NCBI GenBank assembly: GCA_020853455.1
Contig: JADYYV010000076.1
Coordinates: 1 to 19,442 of the forward strand
Source of the DNA: Alphaproteobacteria bacterium
GTDB taxonomy: Bacteria > Pseudomonadota > Alphaproteobacteria > Micavibrionales > UBA2020
Length of the DNA stretch: 19,442 nt
Direction: 5' to 3'
How positions within the stretch are numbered: position 1 is the first letter of the stretch; each line of letters opens with the position of its first letter. Shown one piece after another: positions 8,216 through 14,424 of this stretch. Both the position numbers and the translations under genes were made by a program. The notes under the pieces were generated by a model that ran no database searches, was not told where the DNA came from, and was given only the letters and a program-made list of their open reading frames with translations.

Positions 8216-8231
8216 GTTACTTTGAGGTAAC
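8216..8231 (+). promoter_or_regulatory. Candidate operator 2, dyad over the regulator's ribosome binding site
   Basis: GTTAC-TTTGAG-GTAAC is a perfect 5-bp dyad with a 6-bp spacer. It contains the GAGGT ribosome binding site that precedes the regulator's ATG at 8234. It could be a repressor site for autoregulation or, as RNA, a small hairpin masking the ribosome binding site. Confidence 0.45.
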
Positions 8232-8233
8232 CT

Positions 8234-8632
8234 ATGGCGGAATCCTGTAAAGAAGCGATAAAAAACGCCGGCGGCGAGAAATGCCCCCTGCGCGAGATGC
8301 TGACCCGCGTGGGCGACAAATGGTCCATTCTGGTGATTTTCAACCTTGCCCATGCCGAAGGACCGCGGATGCGGTTCTCCGAACTCATGCGCGCGATTGA
8401 CGGCATTTCACAACGGATGCTGACCACCACGCTCCGTAACCTCGAGCGTGACGGCGCGGTTGCGCGTCACTTCTTTCCGGAGGTGCCGCCGCGTGTGGAA
8501 TACGAACTGACGCCGCTTGGCAAAGGGCTGCTTGTGCCTGTCAAATCCATGCTGGAATGGGTGGAGGGCAACTGGCCTGAAATCCAGAAGGCGCGCACCG
8601 CGTTCGACGCGAAAAAGCCGCCTATTTCGTAA
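8234..8632 (+). CDS. HxlR/DUF24-family winged-helix regulator, probable redox or quinone sensor
   Basis: A 132-residue HxlR (DUF24, MarR-like) transcription factor. The family pattern is clear: Cys-Pro at 17-18, then VGDKWSILVIFNL, FSELMRAIDGISQRMLTTTLRNLERDG (recognition helix region) and the wing VEYELTPLGKGL. In characterised members such as Bacillus YodB the cysteine of the N-terminal CP motif senses quinones and diamide; Cys17 occupies that place here, with Cys5 as a second cysteine. The ATG is preceded by GAGGT at five bases. It is divergent from azoR, which matches the YodB/azoreductase pairing known elsewhere and suggests it represses azoR and itself (inference). Its last 11 bp overlap the convergent gene at 8622. 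Confidence 0.92.
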   Translation: MAESCKEAIKNAGGEKCPLREMLTRVGDKWSILVIFNLAHAEGPRMRFSELMRAIDGISQRMLTTTLRNLERDGAVARHFFPEVPPRVEYELTPLGKGLLVPVKSMLEWVEGNWPEIQKARTAFDAKKPPIS

Positions 8633-9062
8633 GCCTTGATTTCGCGCCGATCACGGCGGGAATGACGTTGGCATAGGTCGCGCCGAACACCTGGCTGCGT
8701 GAAAACGGCTCGTCCGGCTCGAAATTCACTTCCAGCGCGGCGCCGCCGACGCTTTCCACATCGACACGCACGTTGTTGCGCGACGCGGATTGTATCAGGT
8801 GCTGAAAACCCTTCATGCGCGTGATGTCGGATTGCTCGATCAGGTTTGTTTCGGCGAAGGGCAGGATATGGGCGTTGCTGTCGAGAACGGCGACGGTCAC
8901 GCCGGGCAGCGCCGCGTGCAATTCACGTTCCTGCATCACTTCTTCAGCATGATCGGTCGGCTGCGGCACGATATCGGCGATCCCGCGCAGCCAGCGGTCG
9001 ACCTGCCCAAGCTCGATGACCTTGTTGAGGGGGAGCGATAAATCTTTGATATCTTTTGCCAT
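8622..9062 (-). CDS. Conserved-looking hypothetical protein, 146 residues
   Basis: I do not recognise this protein. It is soluble in appearance, with no signal peptide or membrane segment. Residues ~10-50 are helical and acidic (VIELGQVDRWLRGIADIV, HAEEVMQERELHAAL), and the rest alternates hydrophobic residues as in a beta-rich fold (VTVAVLDSNAHILPF, NNVRVDVESVGGAALEVNF). The two-part pattern might suit a small regulatory or ligand-binding domain, but nothing diagnostic is seen. A good promoter lies upstream (9116-9144), and AGGG precedes the ATG. Its stop lies 11 bp inside the end of the convergent regulator gene, so the two mRNAs would have complementary 3' ends. Independent promoter, ribosome binding site and codon use support a real gene. 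Confidence 0.7.
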   Translation of the reverse strand: MAKDIKDLSLPLNKVIELGQVDRWLRGIADIVPQPTDHAEEVMQERELHAALPGVTVAVLDSNAHILPFAETNLIEQSDITRMKGFQHLIQSASRNNVRVDVESVGGAALEVNFEPDEPFSRSQVFGATYANVIPAVIGAKSRLTK

Positions 9063-9115
9063 TTAAGCACCCTGGATGTTGCTGTGCAGCACGTCCGAAG
9101 CCCTTATCTGATACC

Positions 9116-9144
9116 ATTTTATGGCAAAACAGGCAGGGGGTCAA
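9116..9144 (-). promoter_or_regulatory. Sigma-70-type promoter for the 146-residue hypothetical gene
   Basis: On the minus strand TTGACC (complement of 9139-9144) and TAAAAT (complement of 9116-9121) are separated by exactly 17 bp. Each hexamer is one base off consensus. A start near 9109 gives a leader of about 46 bases. Confidence 0.6.
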
Positions 9145-9237
9145 GTTGGCCGGAAATTCATGAAAACACTGAGATTCTTTCTGTCCTGCTTTGGTCAAAA
9201 ATGCTAATTTGCTGGTGTTTTCGAGAAGGTCATAAAA

Positions 9238-10296
9238 ATGCAGCAAGCCCAGAAGCAACAAGCCATGCCCGAAATTGCCGAACAGCGCCAGAAACTGCGC
9301 GAGGATTTTATCGCGAAACTCGGCTGGAAAGGCGTGACGCTGGAGGCGCTGCCCGCCGACGCATCCTTCCGCCGCTATTACCGCCTTGTCGGCACGGCAA
9401 AACCCATGCTGCTGATGCAGGATCCGCCCGACCGTCCGCCCGTGCCGCCTTTCGTGATGGTGGAGCCGTTTGTGGCGATTGCCGATCACCTGCGCAAGCT
9501 GGGCCTGCGCTCTCCTGAAATTTACGCGAAAGACATTCCGAACGGCCTCCTCGTGATCGAGGATTTCGGCGACGACACTTATACGCGCCTGCTGAACCGC
9601 AACATGGATGCCAAGCCGCTGTATGAATTGGCGGTCGATGCGCTGATCCAGCTGCACCAGCATCCGCAGCGCAACGATCTGAACCTGCCGGCCTATAACG
9701 AAAAGCAGCTGATCGACGAAGCGATGCTGCTGGTTGATTGGTATTACCCCGCTATTTCCGGCAAGCTGCTCAATGAAGGGTCGAAAGAATCCTTCCGCGA
9801 AGTCTGGCGCAACCTGTTCGCCAAATTCCCGGCCGATCAGGGCACGCTCGTCCTGCGCGATTATCACGTCGATAACCTGATGCTGTGCAAGGACGGCGAG
9901 GGCATCCGCCGTTGCGGCCAGCTGGATTTCCAGGACGCGCTGACGGGCGTGTTCAGCTATGACCTGATGTCGCTGCTGGAAGATGCGCGCCGCGATGTGC
10001 CGCAGGAATTGCAAAAACACCTGCTGGAGCGTTATTTCGCCGCGATGGGCGGCCTCGACCGCGATGCGTTCAATTATACCTACCGCGTACTGGCCGCGCA
10101 GCGCCATGCGAAGGTCTTGGGCATTTTCGTGCGCCTGTTCGTGCGCGACAACAAAGACCGCTACCTGCAATTCATCCCGCATGTGCATAAGCTGTTCATG
10201 AACGCGATCAACGACCCCGCGCTTGCCACGCTGAAGGCATGGTTCGACGTGCAGGGTTTTGATATTGCGACCCCGTTCAAGATTCTCGAAAAATAA
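9238..10296 (+). CDS. amgK: AmgK-like cell-wall sugar kinase (APH phosphotransferase fold)
   Basis: A 352-residue aminoglycoside-phosphotransferase-fold kinase of the AmgK type, which phosphorylates the anomeric carbon of N-acetylmuramate and GlcNAc in peptidoglycan recycling. Supporting segments are DASFRRYYR near residue 43, MLLMQDPP, LLVIEDFGDDTYTRLL, the catalytic loop LVLRDYHVDNLM (Asp208, Asn213), and QLDFQDALTGVFSYDLMSLLEDARRDVP with metal-binding Asp230. These are characteristic of AmgK rather than of antibiotic-resistance kinases. Start ATG has AAGGTC about seven bases upstream. In many bacteria amgK is next to murU, the matching uridylyltransferase; here it is followed 20 bp later by an aminotransferase gene instead. 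The family is sure; the exact sugar substrate is inferred. Confidence 0.88.
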   Translation: MQQAQKQQAMPEIAEQRQKLREDFIAKLGWKGVTLEALPADASFRRYYRLVGTAKPMLLMQDPPDRPPVPPFVMVEPFVAIADHLRKLGLRSPEIYAKDIPNGLLVIEDFGDDTYTRLLNRNMDAKPLYELAVDALIQLHQHPQRNDLNLPAYNEKQLIDEAMLLVDWYYPAISGKLLNEGSKESFREVWRNLFAKFPADQGTLVLRDYHVDNLMLCKDGEGIRRCGQLDFQDALTGVFSYDLMSLLEDARRDVPQELQKHLLERYFAAMGGLDRDAFNYTYRVLAAQRHAKVLGIFVRLFVRDNKDRYLQFIPHVHKLFMNAINDPALATLKAWFDVQGFDIATPFKILEK

Positions 10297-10316
10297 AAAA
10301 CGTAAAAGGTGTGACG

Positions 10317-11588
10317 ATGACGAAAAAACGCGAAATGAAAGACCTGATTGCCAAGCGTCTTGAAAAAATTAAACCCTCCGCGACCCTCGCGCTGGCCGCC
10401 AAGGCGGCCGAGCTGAAAGCGGCTGGCAAGGACGTGATCGGTCTTGCGGTCGGCGAGCCCGATTTCCTGACCCCCGAATTCATCCGCGACGCCGCGAAAA
10501 AGGCGATGGACGAAGGCAAGACGAAATACACGCCCGTGCCCGGCACGCCGGAACTGCGCAAGGCCGTTGCCGCGAAATTCAAGCGCGAAAACCATCTGGA
10601 TTACACGCCCGAACAGGTCATCGTGTCGACCGGCGGCAAACAGGTGCTGTATAACGCGTTCATGGCGACGCTGAACCCCGGCGATGAAGTGATTATTCCC
10701 GCGCCGTACTGGCTGTCCTATCCCGAAATGGTGATGCTCTGCGAAGGTACGCCCGTGATCGTGAAAACGACCGAGCAAAGCGGCTTCAAGATGTCGCCCG
10801 CCGACCTTGAAAAAGCGATTACCGCGAACACCAAATGGGTCATCATCAACTCCCCCAGCAACCCGACGGGCGCGGCCTATACGACCGACGAGCTGAAAGC
10901 GCTGGGCGAAGTGCTGAAAAAGCATGAACATGTCTGGGTGCTGACCGACGATATTTACGAACACCTGACCTACGACAACTTCAAATTTTCGACCATCGCC
11001 GAAGTCACGCCGGAACTGTATGACCGCACGCTGACCGTCAACGGCGTGTCGAAGGCTTATGCGATGACCGGCTGGCGCATCGGTTATGCCGCGGGCCCCG
11101 TCGGCCTTATCAAGGAAATGAGCAAGGTGCAGGGGCAGTCGACCTCGAACCCGTCCTCTATTTCTCAGGCTGCCGCGACCGCAGCATTGAACGGCGACCA
11201 GGAGTTTTTGAAAGACTGGCGCGCGAAATTCCAGGAACGCCGTAACCTTGTGGCAGGCATGCTGGACAAGGCCGAAGGCCTGAAATGCGCGACGCCCGAA
11301 GGCGCGTTCTACGTCTATTGCTCCTGCGAAGGCGCGATCGGCAAAAAAACGCCCGACGGAAAAGTAATCGAAAACGACACCGATTTCTGCAACTACCTGC
11401 TGGAAAAGCACAACGTGGTCGTGGTGCCGGGCGTCGAATTCGGCCTGTCGCCGTATTTCCGCGTGTCTTACGCGCTTGATAAAGAAACACTGACCAAGGC
11501 CTGCGAGCGCATCCAGAACGCCTGCAAGGAATTGGTTTCCGCATCGGCACCGGCGGCGGAGAAAAAAGCCGGCGGCATGAAGCCCTGA
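10317..11588 (+). CDS. aatA: PLP-dependent aspartate-type aminotransferase (class I)
   Basis: A 423-residue fold-type I aminotransferase closest in pattern to the alphaproteobacterial aspartate aminotransferase/AatA group, which moves amino groups between aspartate (often also prephenate or aromatic acids) and 2-oxoglutarate. Seen are GLAVGEPDFLTP, the cofactor-contact segment STGGKQVLYNAF, NSPSNPTGAAY, VLTDDIYEHLTY, the PLP-binding lysine in VNGVSKAYAMTGWRIGYA (Lys246), and the GAIGKKTPDGKVIENDTDF insertion and YFRVSYALD near the end. The ATG at 10317 was preferred to a GTG at 10311 because AAAAGG ends 7 bases before the ATG but only 1 base before the GTG. The Ala/Lys C-terminal tail (SASAPAAEKKAGGMKP) exceeds the usual family end. 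Co-transcription with amgK is likely. Confidence 0.93.
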   Translation: MTKKREMKDLIAKRLEKIKPSATLALAAKAAELKAAGKDVIGLAVGEPDFLTPEFIRDAAKKAMDEGKTKYTPVPGTPELRKAVAAKFKRENHLDYTPEQVIVSTGGKQVLYNAFMATLNPGDEVIIPAPYWLSYPEMVMLCEGTPVIVKTTEQSGFKMSPADLEKAITANTKWVIINSPSNPTGAAYTTDELKALGEVLKKHEHVWVLTDDIYEHLTYDNFKFSTIAEVTPELYDRTLTVNGVSKAYAMTGWRIGYAAGPVGLIKEMSKVQGQSTSNPSSISQAAATAALNGDQEFLKDWRAKFQERRNLVAGMLDKAEGLKCATPEGAFYVYCSCEGAIGKKTPDGKVIENDTDFCNYLLEKHNVVVVPGVEFGLSPYFRVSYALDKETLTKACERIQNACKELVSASAPAAEKKAGGMKP

Positions 11589-11601
11589 GCATAAGGATGG
11601 T

Positions 11602-11958
11602 ATGATGAGCATGTTCAACAATTTCCGGCGGGGCTTCACCGAACCTGCGCTGCTTCGCCTGTTGCGCATCCAGTTCATGAAATCCACCATGACGTCGGAC
11701 CAGAAGGCGGCATACGAGGAACTGGCGAAGCAGGTCGATCTGCGCTGCAGCGAGAAGCCTTGCGACCAGCAGCAGATCGTCGTGCCCGCCAGCATCCCGC
11801 CGCGCGATGCCGCCAAGGCGCTGAAGCTCATCAAGCTGGAATTCGATCCCAACTGGGATTTCCACGTGACATGGGAAGCGAAGGCGAACGAAACGACGGT
11901 TATCTCGGAGAAACGCAATCCGCCGGCAGCCAGCCCGCCGCGTATTCCTAAGCCTTGA
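11602..11958 (+). CDS. Small hypothetical protein at the end of the amgK-aminotransferase operon
   Basis: A 118-residue protein of unknown function, 13 bp behind the aminotransferase gene and therefore probably in its operon. AAGGAT sits just before two adjacent ATG codons (11602 and 11605); either could be used. The N-terminus is basic and amphipathic (NNFRRGFTEPALLRLLRIQF), the middle carries two cysteines (LRCSEKPCD), and PPRDAAKALKLIKLEFDPNWDFHVTWEA has the look of a helix followed by two strands. The tail is proline-rich and unstructured. It does not carry the APKTARF-type tail of the three genes that follow. No membrane segment or known domain is recognised. Confidence 0.7.
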   Translation: MMSMFNNFRRGFTEPALLRLLRIQFMKSTMTSDQKAAYEELAKQVDLRCSEKPCDQQQIVVPASIPPRDAAKALKLIKLEFDPNWDFHVTWEAKANETTVISEKRNPPAASPPRIPKP

Positions 11959-11984
11959 TATGGAAGCCTTTTCCGGGTAATTAA

Positions 11985-12013
11985 TTGACATAATTATTGG
12001 ATTTTGATACACT
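11985..12013 (+). promoter_or_regulatory. Near-consensus sigma-70 promoter for the first small-tail gene
   Basis: TTGACA (11985-11990), a 17-bp spacer, and TACACT (12008-12013). The bases after the -35, TAATTATT, nearly match those at 12806-12813. Predicted transcription start is near 12020, which rules out any start codon upstream of that point. Confidence 0.7.
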
Positions 12014-12056
12014 TCTCTCCATGCCGTGCATAAAAGCGCGGCGGGGAGAGGGGAAC

Positions 12057-12488
12057 GTGAAGGATTTTTTCAACAAGATCGCAAAGGCGGCATCGGTCTA
12101 TCTCGACCCCTATGGCGAGAGCGAATTGAAGCGCATGGAGCTTGCCGACAGGAAGCTCGACCTCGAGAATAACAAAATCAACAAGCCCTTCGATTTCGGC
12201 GATGTGCCGCGCAAGGATAATGCGCATATTTTCAATCACGAAATCAGCCACGCTATATTTGACCCGAATGACAATCCGCTGAACGCGCGCAAAAGTTTCA
12301 ACGTGCCGAAACCTAAATCAAATATCGGCATCCTGCCGCCGGATGATGTGCCGCCTGTTGCGCAGGCCGCCCCCGAGCCGACAGCCGCGCAGCGCGCCAG
12401 TCTGGTGGCGACCGCTATGGCGGACGGCACACAATCAGGATTAAAAGCGCCGCGCACGGCGCGTTTCAGAAAAACAGCTGGCAGGTAA
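12057..12488 (+). CDS. Small-tail protein A, 143 residues, unknown function
   Basis: Unknown protein. GTG 12057 was chosen because GGGGAGAGGGG lies just before it; a TTG at 11997 falls inside the promoter, and an ATG at 12021 sits at the expected transcription start with no ribosome binding site. Residues 1-50 are amphipathic and charged (KDFFNKIAKAASVYL, ELKRMELADRKLDLENNK), and the middle has a possible HEISHA segment that lacks the residues of a true HExxH zinc site. Residues ~85-125 are a Pro/Ala-rich linker. The protein ends APRTARFRKTAGR (131-143), a tail repeated in the next two genes. No signal peptide or membrane segment is seen. The next gene starts 2 bp after the stop, so A and B are translated from one mRNA. 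The shared tail suggests shared handling by one partner (inference). Confidence 0.75.
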   Translation: MKDFFNKIAKAASVYLDPYGESELKRMELADRKLDLENNKINKPFDFGDVPRKDNAHIFNHEISHAIFDPNDNPLNARKSFNVPKPKSNIGILPPDDVPPVAQAAPEPTAAQRASLVATAMADGTQSGLKAPRTARFRKTAGR

Positions 12489-12490
12489 AA

Positions 12491-12787
12491 ATGTTAGACA
12501 TCGAAAGCATGATCGAAAAGGCAAGCCAGAACGTCAAGCGCGACGCCGAGGGAACGTACGTGTCGCCCGTCAATATCGCGCGGTTGCAGGCGACGATGGA
12601 AAATCTGGAACAGGTTATCGCCGAAGGGGAAGAACGCCGGCAGGAAATGTCGCGCCAGTTCGCCGTACACGCGGAAAAACTAGAAACGGCTGTGCGTGTT
12701 TTAGGGATCGTCACAAATATGAAGGGCGGCATCAAGGCAACGGTAGCCGCGCCCAAGACGGCGCGCTTCACACGTAAAGCCCTCTAA
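12491..12787 (+). CDS. Small-tail protein B, 98 residues, coiled-coil
   Basis: Unknown protein translated 2 bp after protein A, with AGGT before its ATG. Residues ~5-65 form one long, highly charged helix with heptad-like spacing (IARLQATMENLEQVIAEGEE, then RRQEMSRQFAVHAEKLETAV), so a dimeric coiled coil is likely. A short Gly/Ala linker leads to APKTARFTRKAL (87-98), the shared tail. Apart from the tail it has no similarity to A or C. No cysteine, signal peptide or membrane segment is seen. The function is unknown; a scaffold or adaptor role would fit the shape but is speculation. Confidence 0.78.
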   Translation: MLDIESMIEKASQNVKRDAEGTYVSPVNIARLQATMENLEQVIAEGEERRQEMSRQFAVHAEKLETAVRVLGIVTNMKGGIKATVAAPKTARFTRKAL

Positions 12788-12799
12788 AAACGCCAAAAT

Positions 12800-12828
12800 T
12801 TGACATAATAATTCATCCGCGATATAAT
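12800..12828 (+). promoter_or_regulatory. Perfect consensus sigma-70 promoter for small-tail gene C
   Basis: TTGACA (12800-12805), a 17-bp spacer, and TATAAT (12823-12828), matching consensus at all twelve positions. Together with TAATAATT after the -35 it repeats the design of the promoter at 11985. The leader is about 38 bases. Confidence 0.8.
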
Positions 12829-12872
12829 CTGTTCATGCCCCCTAATTACGGCGGGCGCAGCAGGGGTGCGGC

Positions 12873-13193
12873 ATGGGAATGAATTTAAAAGAAACAATCT
12901 CGAATTTCATGGGGGCGTTCAATTCATCGTCGGAAAGGAAAAACGATGAATATGCGCGCAAGCCCGATGCCAGCCCGTGGCAGGACCCGGCAACCGTTCA
13001 GGCGCTGACCGAGCCGATTTCCGACTGGAAATGGCGCGGCATAGTTGAATCGGGGCAGGTCAAGTTTGCGACCGAAGAAGCAGCCGCGGCGGCCAAGACC
13101 GATGCCGTGGTGGCAACAACCGCTTTCAAGCCCGAAGCGACAGCGGGCGGCATCTCCGCACCCAAAACGGCGACATTCAAGAAAACATTGTAA
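12873..13193 (+). CDS. Small-tail protein C, 106 residues, unknown function
   Basis: Unknown protein with its own consensus promoter. ATG 12873 has AGGGG six bases upstream; a second ATG two codons later is less well placed. Residues 1-25 are amphipathic (LKETISNFMGAFNSSSERK), vaguely like the start of protein A. A central WQDP...SDWKWRGIVESGQVKF segment (~36-65) could form a small fold. An Ala/Thr-rich linker follows, and the protein ends APKTATFKKTL (96-106), the shared tail with Thr in place of Arg before Phe. No membrane segment is seen. Its stop lies 28 bp from the stop of the convergent FUSC gene. A perfect promoter on a 106-codon unknown gene suggests high expression. Confidence 0.78.
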   Translation: MGMNLKETISNFMGAFNSSSERKNDEYARKPDASPWQDPATVQALTEPISDWKWRGIVESGQVKFATEEAAAAAKTDAVVATTAFKPEATAGGISAPKTATFKKTL

Positions 13194-13221
13194 TCACGGC
13201 GTTGCATCCCGTTCAGGGAAA

Positions 13222-14319
13222 TCAGCCTGTCGTTACGGAATCATCTTCGCCGCCGAATTCATTGGCGCGCGCGACCAGATCGCGCAGGTTCTGGTGCAGT
13301 TGTTCCAGCGAAAAGCTGAGCGTGAAGACGCGGCCCGTTTCCCCCTCGGTCAGCGGGGCGAGGGCATGGGTGCGATGCAGTTCCGTCATCGCCGCGCCGA
13401 ATGCGCCATAGGCCACTTCAAGGCTTTCCGGCACCTTGATCTCGGGCTTGCCCGACAGCGTGGCGGCCGCCATGCGCAGCAGCGCGGATGATTCAGATGC
13501 GACGGAGGTCAGCGGCGGGGTCAGCGCCTGCATCACCGCGGGCGGCATCGGGTGCATCACGGCGCGGCCGATCATCACAAGATCGAAGCGCAGCCGGCGG
13601 ATCATGCGCAGGATGGGGTCGGGGTCGGGCTCGTCGGTCAGGCGGCTTTTGCGCTCCCGCGTCGCGTCTTCGCCCACCAGCTCCATGCGGCCGATGGCGG
13701 CGCGGATATCGGCATGCTGCTTTTCGACTTCGGTGTAATCCAGCTTGCCCGCCGCAACATCCAGAAGCTTGGTCAAAAGATCGGCATAGGTGCCCAGCAC
13801 GGTCGATGCGGCATTTGCCAGCACGCGATGCGCGCGCGACGGCAGCACGGTCAGCGACACCACCAAGCCGATCAGGCAGCCGACGCCGATTTCCAGGACG
13901 CGGTGTTCGGCATAGACAAGCGGGCTCATGTTATGCGCGGTATCGCTGAACAGCACGATGGCGACCGTGATCGGCGCGATGCGGAAACTGGGATAAAGCG
14001 CGGCGATGAAGGATATGGGCGCAATGCCCGCGATGATCGCTGCGAAATAATATTCATGCGGCAGGTGCATCCAGACGGAGGCGATGAACGCGCCATAGGC
14101 GGCGCCCGCAAACGTGCCCATCATGCGCTCCACCACCGCCTTGACCGAACCGCCGACGCTGGCCTGCACGACAAGGATCGCGGTGAAGGCGATCCAGTAG
14201 CCCTGCGGCAGCTGCAGCCATGTGTTCACCGCAAAGGCCGCCAGCGCCGACACCGTGATGCGCACGGAGAGGCGGATTTTGCCTTTATGTTTTGAAATAG
14301 CGTCGCGGAACGAAGACAT
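13222..14319 (-). CDS. FUSC/aromatic-acid-exporter-like inner membrane protein
   Basis: A 365-residue FUSC-type (fusaric acid resistance/AaeB-related) membrane protein. The N-terminal half has about six hydrophobic segments (among them ITVSALAAFAVNTWL, YWIAFTAILVVQASVGGSV, MMGTFAGAAYGAFIASVWM, YYFAAIIAGIAPISFIAAL and EIGVGCLIGLVVSLTVLP), with the typical QGYWIAFTAILVVQ and GTFAGAAYGA signatures. The C-terminal half is a soluble helical domain. Full AaeB-type pumps are about twice as long with two membrane halves, so this is a half-size member that might dimerise. It may export aromatic or organic acids, but no partner periplasmic adaptor gene is adjacent. The first ATG lies only four bases after a candidate -10 box, so a leaderless mRNA is possible. 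Confidence 0.85.
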   Translation of the reverse strand: MSSFRDAISKHKGKIRLSVRITVSALAAFAVNTWLQLPQGYWIAFTAILVVQASVGGSVKAVVERMMGTFAGAAYGAFIASVWMHLPHEYYFAAIIAGIAPISFIAALYPSFRIAPITVAIVLFSDTAHNMSPLVYAEHRVLEIGVGCLIGLVVSLTVLPSRAHRVLANAASTVLGTYADLLTKLLDVAAGKLDYTEVEKQHADIRAAIGRMELVGEDATRERKSRLTDEPDPDPILRMIRRLRFDLVMIGRAVMHPMPPAVMQALTPPLTSVASESSALLRMAAATLSGKPEIKVPESLEVAYGAFGAAMTELHRTHALAPLTEGETGRVFTLSFSLEQLHQNLRDLVARANEFGGEDDSVTTG

Positions 14320-14323
14320 GATG

Positions 14324-14355
14324 ATTATATATCATGCCTGCAACGCTCCGGTCAA
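14324..14355 (-). promoter_or_regulatory. Putative promoter of the FUSC gene
   Basis: On the minus strand TTGACC (complement of 14350-14355) is followed by overlapping -10 candidates, TATATA at 18 bp (14326-14331) and TATAAT at 20 bp (14324-14329). The start codon is at 14319, so the transcript would have almost no leader. Confidence 0.45.
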
Positions 14356-14362
14356 AACCGGT

Positions 14363-14424
14363 TTTAAGGCTGCTTCGGCTTATCGCCTGCGCGTTATTTA
14401 AGGCTTCGGCTTATCGCCTGCGCG
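14363..14424. repeat. Imperfect tandem duplication of the patatin gene 3' end
   Basis: Bases 14372-14393 and 14403-14424 are identical over 22 bp. Both copies are preceded by TTTAAGGC (14363-14370 and 14397-14404), and the first has three extra bases (TGC). The second copy encodes the last residues and stop of the patatin gene; the first lies just past the stop, in another frame. It looks like a slippage or local duplication event. Confidence 0.85.

Noticed and set aside
8944..10188. 414-codon open frame antisense to the AmgK-like kinase
   Set aside because: Low-complexity His/Gln/Ala translation opposite a gene with clear kinase motifs.
10161..11918. 585-codon open frame antisense to the aminotransferase
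   Set aside because: It spans the ends of several real plus-strand genes and its product is Arg/Phe/Gly-rich without any recognisable motif.
11997..12056. Longer start (TTG 11997) for small-tail protein A
   Set aside because: It lies within the promoter, upstream of the predicted transcription start, and has no ribosome binding site; GTG 12057 has a strong one.
12237..12254. HEISHA in small-tail protein A as a zinc-protease motif
   Set aside because: A metalloprotease site needs HExxH with a distal Glu or His. The second His is present by chance spacing, but there is no protease-like context in this short, linker-rich protein.
12447..12485. Resemblance of the shared tail to the histone H3 N-terminus (TARxK pattern)
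   Set aside because: The match is a few basic and small residues at the opposite end of the protein in a bacterium. It is most likely chance.
11985..13193. Toxin-antitoxin module for the small gene pair
   Set aside because: Size and spacing fit, but neither protein shows a known toxin or antitoxin motif. The shared tail and strong unregulated-looking promoters are not typical of such modules.
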